Positions 37,005 through 46,048 are shown, counted from the first letter of the stretch. The stretch is 64,000 nucleotides of DNA from Actinokineospora diospyrosa (GCF_024171925.1 NZ_JAMTCO010000004.1:186001-250000), one strand, 5' to 3'. Notes: generated by a model not told the origin, from the sequence alone. Numbers and translations: made by a program.

Positions 37005-38000
37005 GTGTTCGTGGGGTGGCGTGAGTTGTGGTTCGCGCGGGGCCGTTTCGGGTTGTTGGTGGGGGTCGTCGCGCTCATCACCGTGCTCGTCGGGTTGCTG
37101 TCGGGGTTGACCGGCGGGTTGGCTGGGCGCAACACCTCCGCGGTGCTGGGGTTGGGCGGGGACCACGTGGTGTTCGCCGGGGAAGACGCGCAGTTCGGGG
37201 GCAGCGGGCTCGACGAGTCGACGGCGCGGGAGTGGGCGGCCGTCGCCGGGGTGCGCCGGGTCGAGCCGCTCGCGGTGTCGATGGGCAAGGTCGAGGCGGG
37301 TGGGCGCAGCGCCGGGGTGGCCGTGTTCGCCTCGCCGGGCAGCGAGGTCGTGTTGTCGCGGGGCGCCGCAGCGGAACTGGGGGTGCGGGACGGGGCGACG
37401 GTCACGGTCGGCGACCTGACCGCGGTCGCCCGAGTATCCACAGAGGACGACTACTTCAGCCACGCCCCGGTCGTCCGGGTGCCACTGCCACCGGGGAGTC
37501 GGTTCTCGGTGCTCATCTTGTCCACATCGGACAGTGATGTCGCGGCAGCCGACCAGCGGCTGGGGACCAAGACCGAGACGGTGTCGGACGCGCTCGAGCG
37601 GATCGGCTCGTTCGCCGCGGAGAACGGCTCGTTGCGGCTGATGCGAGGTTTCCTGTTCGCGATCTCAGCCCTGGTGGTCGGTGCCTTCTTCACGGTGTGG
37701 ACGATCCAGCGGAGCAACGACATCGCCGTCCTCAAAGCACTCGGCGCGTCGACCCCTTATCTGCTACGGGATGCCTTGGGCCAAGCGGCGGTCTTGCTGG
37801 CGCTCGGCACCACCACCGGCACAGCGCTGGCGGCCGTGGTCGGCGCCGCGCTCCCGAGCACCGTGCCGTTCGTGCTGGACCTGCCCACCCTCGCCTTCCC
37901 GGCCGCCGTGCTCGTCGGCTTGGGCCTGGTCGGGGCGGCCCTGGCCATCCACCGCATCACCACCGTCGACCCGCTCACCGCGTTGGGAAGTGCCCGATGA
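37005..38000 (+). CDS. ABC transporter permease, DevC/FtsX (MacB) type
   Basis: 331 residues. GTG 37005 (VFVGWRELWFARGRF) is chosen because it follows GAGGAG with a seven-base spacer; longer starts at 36945 and 36990 have poorer sites. Membrane helix near residue 20-40, a long extracellular domain (about 45-215) and three C-terminal helices (near 225-250, 270-295 and 300-322) define an FtsX-type permease. Probably exports a lipid-linked substrate or antimicrobial peptide with the ATPase encoded next. ATGA overlap with it. Confidence 0.88.
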   Translation: MFVGWRELWFARGRFGLLVGVVALITVLVGLLSGLTGGLAGRNTSAVLGLGGDHVVFAGEDAQFGGSGLDESTAREWAAVAGVRRVEPLAVSMGKVEAGGRSAGVAVFASPGSEVVLSRGAAAELGVRDGATVTVGDLTAVARVSTEDDYFSHAPVVRVPLPPGSRFSVLILSTSDSDVAAADQRLGTKTETVSDALERIGSFAAENGSLRLMRGFLFAISALVVGAFFTVWTIQRSNDIAVLKALGASTPYLLRDALGQAAVLLALGTTTGTALAAVVGAALPSTVPFVLDLPTLAFPAAVLVGLGLVGAALAIHRITTVDPLTALGSAR

Positions 38001-38680
38001 CCCTCGTCCTGGACTCCGTGACCCTCACCTACCCCGACGGCGACCGGCGGCTCACCGCGCTGGACGACGTCAGCCTGCACGTGCCCGCCGGAACCGTCAC
38101 CGCCGTCGTCGGCCCGTCCGGGTCGGGCAAGTCGAGCCTGCTCGCGGTCGCGGCGACCCTCATCACGCCCGACACCGGCACCATCACGATCGGCGGCACG
38201 TCCACCACCGGCCTCAACCGCGCGGTACTGGCCAGGCTCCGGCGCCGCCACGTCGGCATCGTGTTCCAGCAGGCGAACCTGTTGCCCGCGCTCACCGCCG
38301 CCGAACAGCTGCGCGTGGTGGCCCGGCTCGACGGCCGCCGGGGCGGGGCGGACCTGCAGGCCGAGGCGGGGTTGGCCGAGGTCGGGTTGGCCGAGCTGGC
38401 GCACCGCAGGCCGCACCAGCTCTCCGGCGGGCAGCGGCAGCGGGTGAACATCGCGCGGGCGCTGGTGAACCGGCCCGCCGTGCTGCTCGTGGACGAGCCG
38501 ACGAGCGCGCTGGACCGGGCGAGCGGCGCCGCGATCATCGACCTGCTGACCGCGCGGACCCGCGAGCACGGCGTCGCCACCGTGCTGGTGACCCACGACC
38601 GCGCGCACCTGGACGGGGTGGACCAGGTGGTCGAGTTGGTGGACGGTCAGATCGCGGTCAGGGTGAGCAGGGCGGAGTAG
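37997..38680 (+). CDS. ABC transporter ATP-binding protein, MacB/LolD type
   Basis: 227 residues. Walker [11 protein letters not shown]-loop VFQQANLLPALTA, signature LSGGQRQRVNIARAL, Walker [14 protein letters not shown] and H-loop VTHDRAH are all intact. Pairs with the preceding permease. Its 3' end overlaps the end of the convergent solute-binding-type gene by 34 bases. Confidence 0.95.
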   Translation: MTLVLDSVTLTYPDGDRRLTALDDVSLHVPAGTVTAVVGPSGSGKSSLLAVAATLITPDTGTITIGGTSTTGLNRAVLARLRRRHVGIVFQQANLLPALTAAEQLRVVARLDGRRGGADLQAEAGLAEVGLAELAHRRPHQLSGGQRQRVNIARALVNRPAVLLVDEPTSALDRASGAAIIDLLTARTREHGVATVLVTHDRAHLDGVDQVVELVDGQIAVRVSRAE

Positions 38681-40161
38681 TCGCCAGCGGGGGTCGAGGT
38701 GGGGGCCCACAGGTCGAGCCGGGCGGTGAGGCGCGCGGTGCCCGCGCCCCGGGTGGCGACGGCGAGGGTGCGCGGGGTGGCCAGGTCGGCGACGGAGCCC
38801 TCGGTGATCACCTGGTTCGGCGCGCGGTCGAGCACGATCGGGGTCCATGCGGCGTTCGCGCGGTCGATCCGACCGGACGGGCCGGTGAAGTCGGTCAGCT
38901 GGCCCGACAGCGACCAGCCCGGGTCGCCCGCGCGGGTGTCGGTGATCGTGATGGTGCGCAGCCTGCCGGAGGTGGTCAGCACGGACCCGTCGGCCGCCAT
39001 GACCGGCGAGGGCAGGGTGACACCGCCCGCCTCGACCGACATCAGCAACTCCCCCGCCGCGACCTCGGTCGTGATGGTCTCGGTCGGTGGAGCGGGCGGG
39101 ACGCAGCCGGTCACCGCCGCGCCGGGGATCCGGCCGAGGGCGGCGACACCGGCGCGCACCTGGTTGGCGGGCAACGGGGTCATCCCGACCCGCAGCCCGA
39201 CCGCCTGCCCCTCGCACAGCGCGTAGCGGGCGAACTCGGCCAGCGCGGCGCCGCGGTCCTGGTCGAACCGACTGTCCACGGCGGTGGGGACGACGAGGTA
39301 GAAGTACTGCCCCAGCGGGTAGGTCCCGGCCGTCGGGTCCCGGAACACCGGGCCGTAGTCCACGGTGCCATCAGCGGATTGCCGAGCGGCGAGCAGTCCC
39401 AACTGGACGGCGTCCGCCTCCGGGGCGACGAACTCGCCCCGCCGGTTGCCCAGGCTCACCTGCGGCAGCCCGGCGTTGAGCGCGTAGGAGCGCTCGACGT
39501 AGGTGATCGAGCCGGTGGCTTGGGCTTGGCGGACGTAGTTGGTGACCCCGATGGAGCCGGCCATCGCGACAAGCCCTGACGCGGTCGGGTAGTCCTGCCG
39601 CTGCCCGCACCCGGGGCAGAACGCTTGCCACAGCTGGGGTTCGACGGCGTTCATCCACCCGGTGAACTGGCGCGTGGTCGAGGAGGAGTCGGCGCGCACC
39701 ACCGGTTTGACCGGGATCGCGGGCAGCGCCAGGCCGGGGTTCTCCGCCGCGATCGCGGGGTCGTCCCAGCGGGTGAGCGCGCCGGTGAAGATCTTGGTCG
39801 CCGTGGTCGAGGACAGCCGGAGCCCGGTGAGTTCGCGGCCGCCGACCGTCAGGTTGTAGGCGAGGGTGATCGCCTGGGCGGCCACCGGGACGTAGGCGAG
39901 CGGCCGGGTCGTCGGGATGCCCGCCTGCGGGTGGGTGAGCTCCGAGACGGCGAAGTCCACCTGGCGGGCCTCGAACTGGGTGAGCCCGTCGGTGACACCG
40001 GTCGCGGAGTAGCTCACCGGGTGCCCGCCGCCCGCCCGCCACTGCTCGACCAGGTTGGCCGCGGTTGTCGACCCGGCGCCGCCCACCCGGACCGGCTGGG
40101 CGAGCGCCGGTACCGCTCCCAGCAGCACGGCGATGACGGCGACGCACAGTGATCGAAACAC
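38647..40161 (-). CDS. Secreted PstS-like binding protein with extra C-terminal beta domain
   Basis: 504 residues from GTG 40161. Signal peptide (VFRSLCVAVIAVLLGAVPALA). Residues about 25-365 follow the phosphate-binding PstS pattern: AGSTTAANLVEQW, KIFTGALTRWDDPAI, ADSSSTTRQFTGWMN and GSIGVTNYV. The C-terminal about 120 residues carry a beta-sandwich with TITDTRAGDPGWSLSGQ that recurs in the next gene upstream and resembles WxL-type surface domains. No pstC/A/B genes are nearby and no lipobox is seen, so it may act as a surface or matrix protein rather than a transporter subunit. Confidence 0.8.
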   Translation of the reverse strand: MFRSLCVAVIAVLLGAVPALAQPVRVGGAGSTTAANLVEQWRAGGGHPVSYSATGVTDGLTQFEARQVDFAVSELTHPQAGIPTTRPLAYVPVAAQAITLAYNLTVGGRELTGLRLSSTTATKIFTGALTRWDDPAIAAENPGLALPAIPVKPVVRADSSSTTRQFTGWMNAVEPQLWQAFCPGCGQRQDYPTASGLVAMAGSIGVTNYVRQAQATGSITYVERSYALNAGLPQVSLGNRRGEFVAPEADAVQLGLLAARQSADGTVDYGPVFRDPTAGTYPLGQYFYLVVPTAVDSRFDQDRGAALAEFARYALCEGQAVGLRVGMTPLPANQVRAGVAALGRIPGAAVTGCVPPAPPTETITTEVAAGELLMSVEAGGVTLPSPVMAADGSVLTTSGRLRTITITDTRAGDPGWSLSGQLTDFTGPSGRIDRANAAWTPIVLDRAPNQVITEGSVADLATPRTLAVATRGAGTARLTARLDLWAPTSTPAGDYSALLTLTAI

Positions 40162-40262
40162 GGTTCTCCCCAGTTCTGACCCGACGCGGCAACATCGCAC
40201 GGGGACGTGAATGGTGGTGTCCACGGGGGTGAACGACGGACGGCGCAACCGAGGTGGGCCGC

Positions 40263-40754
40263 TCAGATGACGGTGAGCGTCAGGGTGGCGGTGTAGCCGG
40301 TTGGCCGCGCCACCAGCAGCCGGAACCCGGCGGTCAGGTGCGCGGTGCCGCGACCGGCGGACGGGTCGGCGACCGCCAGGACCCGGCTCCCCCGCATACC
40401 GATGGTGGCGCTGCCCGGGGTGAGCACCTGCACCGGGGACTGGCCCACCACGGCGGGGCTCCACGACAGCGGCGTGCCCCCGGAGTCGTCGGCGAACTGA
40501 CCGGCCGCGCTCCACCCCGGGTTGCCCGCGCGGGTGTCCACGACCGTCAACCCGGGCAACGTGCCGGTGGTCGCGTACCAGGCGCCCACGAACTCGGCGG
40601 CGGGCAGCGCCATCGGCGCGCGGTCGACCGAGACCAGCAGGTCACCGTCGTCGACGACCACCGCGACGGTCTGGGTCGACTCGGCGGCGGCCGCGGTGGC
40701 GCTCCCGAGGAGCGCCACCAGGACGAGTCCGAGCACAACCCAGCCACGACCCAT
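40263..40754 (-). CDS. Small secreted protein sharing the C-terminal domain of the PstS-like protein
   Basis: 163 residues. Signal peptide to about residue 24 (VVLGLVLVALLGSATAAAAE). The mature part, with LTVVDTRAGNPGWSAAGQF, LSWSPAVV, GSRVLAVADPSAGRGTAHLTA and an end in TATLTLTVI, aligns with the last about 120 residues of the neighbouring PstS-like protein, which ends SALLTLTAI. Possibly a cell-wall-associated WxL-like domain protein. 101 bases separate the two genes, which point the same way. Confidence 0.75.
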   Translation of the reverse strand: MGRGWVVLGLVLVALLGSATAAAAESTQTVAVVVDDGDLLVSVDRAPMALPAAEFVGAWYATTGTLPGLTVVDTRAGNPGWSAAGQFADDSGGTPLSWSPAVVGQSPVQVLTPGSATIGMRGSRVLAVADPSAGRGTAHLTAGFRLLVARPTGYTATLTLTVI

Positions 40755-40846
40755 GTCCGCGCTTCTCCCCGGTACCCCGATGACGATCGACGCACCGTCG
40801 CAGACCTCGGTGAACCCGGGCTGTCCGGCGGGGCAAGGCCGGACGA

Positions 40847-40876
40847 ACAGGGGCCCGGGTCACCCCGAGCCCCTGT
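40847..40876 (-). terminator. Hairpin downstream of the L,D-transpeptidase gene
   Basis: Arms 40847-40854 and 40869-40876 are exact 8-bp complements, with a further 4-bp inner stem closing the loop. It starts 14 bases after the stop. Confidence 0.65.
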
Positions 40877-40889
40877 GTTCGCGCTCGAC

Positions 40890-41339
40890 CTACCTGACGA
40901 CCTCGACAATGTCACCGGGTGCGAGGTTGTCGTAGAACACCCGTGCCGCTTCCGGCGACAGGTGGATACAGCCGTGCGAGAGCTGCGAAAGGCTGCCCTC
41001 GTGGAAGGCCACACCGCTGGTCGTGAAGAACACCGAGAACGGCATCGGCCCGTTGAACGCCTTGCTCCAGTGGTCGATGTCCTTGTAGGTCACCTTGAAG
41101 CTACCGACCGGTGTTCGGTAACCGGCCTTGCCACTGGTGATCGGGACCGCGCCGTAGGTGACCGAACCCGCGTTCACCAGCCACGCGGAGTTCGCGCTCA
41201 AGTCGACGCAAGCCCGGGCCGCGGCGCTGCACGGGGCCGGACTCGCCTGGGCCTGCGGTGCCGCCAGGACGAACGCCAAACCCGCCGCCGCGGTGACACC
41301 CAATGCCCTGCCCAGGGTTCCCTTCTTCGAGACTCCCAT
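40890..41339 (-). CDS. Secreted L,D-transpeptidase (YkuD domain)
   Basis: 149 residues. GAGAGG lies six bases before ATG 41339; a second ATG is directly upstream. Signal peptide cleaved near AQA-SPA. The YkuD domain has GYRTPVGSFKV, FHEGS and the catalytic Cys in LSHGCIHLS. The residue after the SHGC-I is His where Arg or Asn is usual (SHGCIRL type), a variation worth noting. Forms 3-3 cross-links or anchors proteins in peptidoglycan. Very small: only the catalytic domain. Confidence 0.88.
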   Translation of the reverse strand: MGVSKKGTLGRALGVTAAAGLAFVLAAPQAQASPAPCSAAARACVDLSANSAWLVNAGSVTYGAVPITSGKAGYRTPVGSFKVTYKDIDHWSKAFNGPMPFSVFFTTSGVAFHEGSLSQLSHGCIHLSPEAARVFYDNLAPGDIVEVVR

Positions 41340-41508
41340 CATCGACCTCTCATCCGCCCGGTGTCGGGCTCGTGTTCGGTACTGCCCGCGTGTCTCGCGG
41401 GCATGGGACTCGGGGTACGCAAGGGAAGTACCCGTTGCCCGCGCGGCTGAACCGTCCACGATCCGGGAACGGCTCCGGCAGAGCCGCGCGGTCGCCACAC
41501 TTCCGCGC

Positions 41509-41703
41509 ATGCAGACGTCGAAGCGGGGCGTGCGCGCGGTGCTGGAGCGGGCCATCACGACCCTCGGGGCGGTGCTCTACCCGCACCCGGACTTCCTGTG
41601 CCCACCGCCGCGGGCCTACCCGCCGCTGCCCGGGCACCCGGAGCGGCTGGGCACCCGCCCGAACAGGGCCGAAAGGGCGGTTCTGCGGTCGTTGGCACGG
41701 TGA
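41509..41703 (+). CDS. Small protein resembling DUF6059-type actinobacterial proteins
   Basis: 64 residues. The C-terminal half, PPPRAYPPLPGHPERLG followed by ERAVLRSLAR, recalls the small Pro-rich GHPERL proteins of actinobacteria. Basic N terminus, one weak hydrophobic segment. No strong ribosome-binding site. Function unknown; the reading could be fortuitous. Confidence 0.45.
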   Translation: MQTSKRGVRAVLERAITTLGAVLYPHPDFLCPPPRAYPPLPGHPERLGTRPNRAERAVLRSLAR

Positions 41704-41761
41704 AAGCGGACCGGGGAGTTACATTTCGTTCACCAGCGCGAAACACCCCCCGGAGGCGGCC

Positions 41762-42409
41762 ATGGTCGCGACACCCACCCACTCCCCGCACGACACCCTC
41801 GTCCACTCCTACCTGTTCCTGCGCCGCGCGATCGGCGCCATCGGGATCGGCCTGCCGGTCGTCCTGGTCGTGGGCAACCTCGTCCTCGGTGACGGCGTGC
41901 GCGCCTCGATCAGCGGCTACTACCACAGCGACGTGCGCGATCTGCTGGTCGGCGCGATGTGCGCGGTCGGGGTGTTCCTGCTGTCCTACCGGGGCTACGA
42001 ACCGATCGACAACCTGGTGTCCAACGTCGCCGCGGTGGCCGCGGTCGGGGTGGCGGTCTTCCCCACCGCGCCCGCGCACCCGATGGGCGGCGACGGCCTG
42101 CTGAGCACCCTGCACCTGATCAGCTCGGTGGTGTTCTTCCTGTCGCTGGCCTACTTCAGCCTGGTCCTGTTCCGCCGCAGCGACGACCCGACGCCCACCC
42201 CGGCCAAGATCGCCCGCAACCGGGTCTACCTGGTCTGCGGGGTGATCATGCTGGCCTGCCTGGTGCTGCTGGCGACGAGCGTGTTCCTGTTCGACACGGC
42301 GATGGCGGACATGCGGCCCGCGCTGTGGCTGGAGTCCATCGCGATCCTGGCCTTCGGCGTCTCCTGGCTCACCAAGGGCGAGGCGATCCTGAGCGACCAC
42401 CGGCACTAG
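41762..42409 (+). CDS. Integral membrane protein, DUF998-like
   Basis: 215 residues with about six membrane helices. After the first helix comes ISGYYHSDVRDLLVGAM, then FLLSYRGYEPIDNLVSN and a VAVFPTAP motif, features of the DUF998-like group of actinobacterial membrane proteins. CCCCCCGGAGGCGGCC precedes the ATG, a good ribosome-binding site. No transported substrate or activity is known to me. Appears to be a single-gene unit. Confidence 0.7.
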   Translation: MVATPTHSPHDTLVHSYLFLRRAIGAIGIGLPVVLVVGNLVLGDGVRASISGYYHSDVRDLLVGAMCAVGVFLLSYRGYEPIDNLVSNVAAVAAVGVAVFPTAPAHPMGGDGLLSTLHLISSVVFFLSLAYFSLVLFRRSDDPTPTPAKIARNRVYLVCGVIMLACLVLLATSVFLFDTAMADMRPALWLESIAILAFGVSWLTKGEAILSDHRH

Positions 42410-42481
42410 GCGCCCTCCGGTGGGTCCGGTGCGGAGAACGCGTACCGGGCTCACGCACGGGCCCCGGGCGCTTGCCCGCAT

Positions 42482-42541
42482 CGGCGGCCACCGGCACCGC
42501 TCGCGTGCCACACTGGTCCACCACCGAACCGGTGGCCGCCG
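42482..42541 (+). promoter_or_regulatory. Inverted repeat in the leader of the HsdS-like gene
   Basis: Arms 42482-42494 and 42529-42541 are exact 13-bp reverse complements (CGGCGGCCACCGG and its complement) around 34 bases. The right arm ends three bases before GGAGGA, the ribosome-binding site of the next gene. It could be an operator or a leader stem that influences translation. Confidence 0.45.
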
Positions 42542-42560
42542 ACCGGAGGATCCGCCAGCC

Positions 42561-44087
42561 ATGCGGACAGAAGTGCCCCTGGACCGCCTGTTCGAGGTCA
42601 TGCCCGGTCGCAACCGGGCGGCCAAGGCGGTGCAGGAACGCGATCCGGAGTTCCGGGTGGTCCAGGCCCGCGACATCGGTGCGACCGTGGCGGAGTGGGC
42701 CGAGTTGGCCCGCTCGACACCGCACACCCGCACCTCGGCGGTGGTCCTGCCCGGCGACATCATCGGCAGCGTCAGCGGACCGCACGGCCGGTGGGGCATC
42801 GTGCCAGCCAGGTACGGGCCCGCGCTGGCCAGCGACCACACAGTCGTCCTGCGCAGCCGCGGCACGGCCGGTTCCCGTTACCTGCTCGGGTTCCTGCGGT
42901 CCGGGCTGGGGCGCTCGCGGCTGAACGGGATCGTGTCCGGGGTGGTTCCCCGGATCTCCGCGCGGGACCTGAGGAACATCCTCGTCCCGCCCTGCGAGGG
43001 CGACCCGTGGCTGGTGGACCAGGTGCTGGACGCGTTCGAGAAGCGGGTGCTGGCGATGGACCTGCAACTGCGCGCGCTGCGCGAGTCGGCCGAGCGGGTC
43101 TACGACGTCGAGGCCGACTTCGGCACCGAACTCGGTGTGGTGCAGGGGGTCGCGGCCGCGATGCGGGTCTCGACCGACATCAGCCAGGAGGTCGGGATGG
43201 CGAAAGTCGCCTACCCGTACCCGATCGCGCGGACGCTGCGGGCCCTCGACGGCGCCGTATCACCGCGCGAGGAGTACCACATCGTCGTGCACGAACTGGT
43301 GGAAGCGCTGTCGGTCGTGCTGACCGCGCTCGCGGCGGCCCTCGCGCGGTCGGCGGGGGGCACCGGCGTCGGGCCGCTGTCGGACTGGGCGAAGGCGGTC
43401 AACCGGCGCGGTGCCACGATCGGCGCGCGGCACGCCGCCCTGCTCGCCGTTGCGGCGCGGGCGGAACAGGTCGCGCGAGCGGAACCGGTCGATGGCGACG
43501 GCGGTCTGTGCCAGGCGTTCGGGCGCGAGGACCTGCCCGCGCCCGCGGCGATGCGGGCGCTGATCGACGAGCGCAACCGGATCCACGGCAAGCACCCGAG
43601 GGTCCCCGCCGAGTTCCGCGCCCGGCTGGCGGCGGTCCACGTGGACCTGCGCACCCTGTTGCGGTCGCTGAGCTTCCTGGCGCGCTGGCGGTTCGGCTAC
43701 GTCGAGTCCGTGCGACCGGTCGCCGAGGACGCCGCGCCGACCTACCGGGTGCAACTGCGGGTGCTGCGCGGGGACAACCCGGTGTGGGCCGTCGAGGAGC
43801 GGACCGTGACCCGGCTGCTGTTCCCCGGGCGGACGTACGCGCTCATCGACGAGGACGTCCTGCTGGACCTGCACCCGTACCTGGTGGCGCGCGAGTGCGA
43901 CGAGTGCGGGGCGATGGAGGTCTACCACCCGAACTCGGTCGGCGAGGGCGGCGACGGCGGTGGGAGCACGGTGCAGTTGCGCTCCATCGACATGGGCCAC
44001 ACCACCGAGTGCGACGACCCGGCGCTGGTCCAGGACGTGCTGCGGGCGTTCGCGGAGTTGGTCGAGCGACCGGGTGGCGCTCACTAG
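42561..44087 (+). CDS. Orphan HsdS-like protein with possible HEPN domain and zinc cluster
   Basis: 508 residues from ATG 42561 (GGAGGA ten bases upstream). Residues about 1-190 resemble a type I restriction target-recognition half: LPGDIIGSVSG, ASDHTVVLRS, LNGIVSGVVPRISARDLRNI and a helix reading VDQVLDAFEKRVLAMD. A middle helical region (about 215-370) ends in DERNRIHGKHPR, an R-x6-H arrangement like HEPN ribonucleases. The C terminus has CDECGAMEVYHP and a later Cys near TTECDD, a likely metal site. No hsdM or hsdR is nearby. Could be an anti-phage protein or a regulator; family not recognised. Confidence 0.6.
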   Translation: MRTEVPLDRLFEVMPGRNRAAKAVQERDPEFRVVQARDIGATVAEWAELARSTPHTRTSAVVLPGDIIGSVSGPHGRWGIVPARYGPALASDHTVVLRSRGTAGSRYLLGFLRSGLGRSRLNGIVSGVVPRISARDLRNILVPPCEGDPWLVDQVLDAFEKRVLAMDLQLRALRESAERVYDVEADFGTELGVVQGVAAAMRVSTDISQEVGMAKVAYPYPIARTLRALDGAVSPREEYHIVVHELVEALSVVLTALAAALARSAGGTGVGPLSDWAKAVNRRGATIGARHAALLAVAARAEQVARAEPVDGDGGLCQAFGREDLPAPAAMRALIDERNRIHGKHPRVPAEFRARLAAVHVDLRTLLRSLSFLARWRFGYVESVRPVAEDAAPTYRVQLRVLRGDNPVWAVEERTVTRLLFPGRTYALIDEDVLLDLHPYLVARECDECGAMEVYHPNSVGEGGDGGGSTVQLRSIDMGHTTECDDPALVQDVLRAFAELVERPGGAH

Positions 44088-44109
44088 GAGCACGGCGAGC
44101 GCCACCCGG
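44070..44109. terminator. Bidirectional terminator between the HsdS-like gene and metK
   Basis: Arms 44070-44082 and 44097-44109 are exact 13-bp reverse complements with a 14-base loop holding the stop codon of the plus-strand gene. The stem lies between convergent genes only 26 bases apart, and can serve both. Confidence 0.75.
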
Positions 44110-44113
44110 CCGG

Positions 44114-45307
44114 TCAGCTCGTGGCGACCCGCTTGAGGTCGTCGGCGCGGTCGGTGCGCTCCCACGGCAGGTCCAACTCCGGGCGGCCGAAGTGCCCGTA
44201 CGCCGCGGTCTGGGCATAGATCGGGCGCAGCAGGTGCAGGTCGCGGATGATCGCGGCCGGGCGCAGGTCGAACACCTCCCTGATCGCCGACTGGATGCGA
44301 ACCGGGTCGAGGCGCTCGGTGCCGAAGGTCTCGACGAACAAGCCGACCGGGGCCGCTTTGCCGATGGCGTAGGCGATCTGGACCTCGATGCGGTCGGCCA
44401 GACCCGCGGCGACCGCGTTCTTGGCGACCCACCGCATCGCGTACGCGGCCGAGCGGTCGACCTTGGACGGGTCCTTGCCCGAGAACGCGCCACCACCGTG
44501 GCGGGCCATGCCGCCGTAGGTGTCGACGATGATCTTGCGGCCGGTCAGGCCCGCGTCACCCATCGGACCACCGATGACGAACCGGCCGGTCGGGTTCACC
44601 AACAACCGCACCCCGGTGGTGTCGAGATCGAGGTCCGCCAACTCGGGGGCCACCACACCGTCGCGGACATCGACGCCGAGCAGCCGCTCCAGGTCAACGC
44701 CTTCGGCGTGCTGCGAGGACACGACCACGGTGTCGAGCCGAACAGGGCGATCACCTTCGTACTCGATGGTGACCTGGGTCTTGCCGTCCGGCCGCAAGTA
44801 CGGCACTGAGCCGTCTTGGCGAACCTTGGTGAGACGCTTGGAAAGCCGGTGCGCCAACGCGATCGGCAACGGCATCAACTCAGGGGTGTCGGTGCACGCG
44901 TACCCGAACATCAAACCCTGGTCACCCGCACCCTGACGATCAATCTCGTCCGAAGCGTTCTCCACACGGGTCTCGTGCGCCGTGTCCACACCCTGCGCGA
45001 TATCCGGCGACTGCGCACCAATCGCCACATTCACACCACAGGAGTTCCCGTCGAACCCCTTCGCCGACGAGTCGTACCCGATCCGCAAGATCACATCCCG
45101 CACGATCGACGGGATGTCCACATAGGCCCCGGTGGTGACCTCACCGGCCACGTGCACCTGGCCCGTGGTCACCAGCGTCTCCACCGCCACCCGCGACCGC
45201 GGGTCCGCCGCCAGCAGGGCGTCCAGGACGGAGTCGCTGATCGCGTCGCAGATCTTGTCCGGGTGGCCCTCGGTGACCGACTCGGAGGTGAACAGACGTG
45301 TGGACAA
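44114..45307 (-). CDS. metK: S-adenosylmethionine synthetase
   Basis: 397 residues, full length. Converts methionine and ATP to SAM. Motifs: [28 protein letters not shown] and [19 protein letters not shown]. The start is TTG 45307 (reads STRLFTSES after Met), supported by AGGAG six bases upstream; upstream in-frame codons have no homology. It is third in the operon CAR-methyltransferase-metK, 19 bases after the methyltransferase. Whether it is the only metK of the genome or a second, dedicated copy cannot be told from the window. Confidence 0.95.
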   Translation of the reverse strand: MSTRLFTSESVTEGHPDKICDAISDSVLDALLAADPRSRVAVETLVTTGQVHVAGEVTTGAYVDIPSIVRDVILRIGYDSSAKGFDGNSCGVNVAIGAQSPDIAQGVDTAHETRVENASDEIDRQGAGDQGLMFGYACTDTPELMPLPIALAHRLSKRLTKVRQDGSVPYLRPDGKTQVTIEYEGDRPVRLDTVVVSSQHAEGVDLERLLGVDVRDGVVAPELADLDLDTTGVRLLVNPTGRFVIGGPMGDAGLTGRKIIVDTYGGMARHGGGAFSGKDPSKVDRSAAYAMRWVAKNAVAAGLADRIEVQIAYAIGKAAPVGLFVETFGTERLDPVRIQSAIREVFDLRPAAIIRDLHLLRPIYAQTAAYGHFGRPELDLPWERTDRADDLKRVATS

Positions 45308-45326
45308 CGGATTCTCCTGTCTGGGG

Positions 45327-46034
45327 TCAGGGCCGGGTGATCTCGAAGACCTTGTAGGTGACCTCTTCGCCTGCGAGCACCCTGGTCGAGCTGTCCACGA
45401 GCGACAGCGTGACGCCCTTCTCGTCGGCGAGCTCGGCGACCCGGGAGGCGTCACCGAGGCTGTTGAAGGTCACCAGGGCGCGGCCGCCGGGCAGCAGGCG
45501 GTCGTGGACCTCGGCGAGGTAGCGGCCGAGCGCGGCGTAACCGGGGTCGAAGATCGCCCACTCGAAGTCCTGGGTGAACTCGAAGTCCTTCGGCGCCTCG
45601 ATCACGCTGCAGTTCCAGAAGATGGCGTCGAACTTGGCATCCGGGTCGAGGTCGGCGAAGACGTCGCTGCGCTGGACGTGCACCCGGTCGGCGACGCCGT
45701 GCCGCTCGACGTTGAGCTCCGCGCTGGCCACCGCGGTCACGGTGACGTCGGTGGCGGTGACGTGCGCGCAGCCGTGCAGCGCCGCCCAGACGGCCGTGAC
45801 GCCCGCGCCGCAACCGATCTCCAGGAAGCTGCCGCCCTGCGGGTACGGGATGGCGGTCGTGTAGTACTCGGTCCCGGTGCCGGGCTTGGGCGCGTAGGTG
45901 CCGGGCACCAGGTCCCATTCGAGGCCGAGGAGTTCGAAGGTGCTGGGCTCGGTGTCCTGGGCGGGACCGAGTTCGTCGACGAGCTTGCGGCCGATCCGGT
46001 AGCGCTCGTCGAAGGTCACGGACTGCTGGTTCAC
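45327..46034 (-). CDS. SAM-dependent methyltransferase (class I)
   Basis: 235 residues. Rossmann SAM site: [19 protein letters not shown] (motif I), [15 protein letters not shown] (motif II acid) and [14 protein letters not shown] at the place where HemK/PrmC-type enzymes have NPPY. The Asn is kept but the Pro-Pro-Tyr is not, so it is probably not a protein-glutamine methylase; a small-molecule N- or O-methyltransferase is more likely. A C-terminal helix-strand with VFEIT closes the fold. Lies 14 bases after CAR and before metK. Confidence 0.82.
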   Translation of the reverse strand: MNQQSVTFDERYRIGRKLVDELGPAQDTEPSTFELLGLEWDLVPGTYAPKPGTGTEYYTTAIPYPQGGSFLEIGCGAGVTAVWAALHGCAHVTATDVTVTAVASAELNVERHGVADRVHVQRSDVFADLDPDAKFDAIFWNCSVIEAPKDFEFTQDFEWAIFDPGYAALGRYLAEVHDRLLPGGRALVTFNSLGDASRVAELADEKGVTLSLVDSSTRVLAGEEVTYKVFEITRP

Positions 46035-46048
46035 GGCGTCTCCTCCAC

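Noticed and set aside
42561-44087. A type I restriction-modification system
   Set aside because: Only an S-like segment is present; no methyltransferase or helicase subunit gene lies nearby.
45308-45326. A SAM riboswitch before metK
   Set aside because: Only 19 bases separate metK from the methyltransferase gene, too little for a riboswitch.
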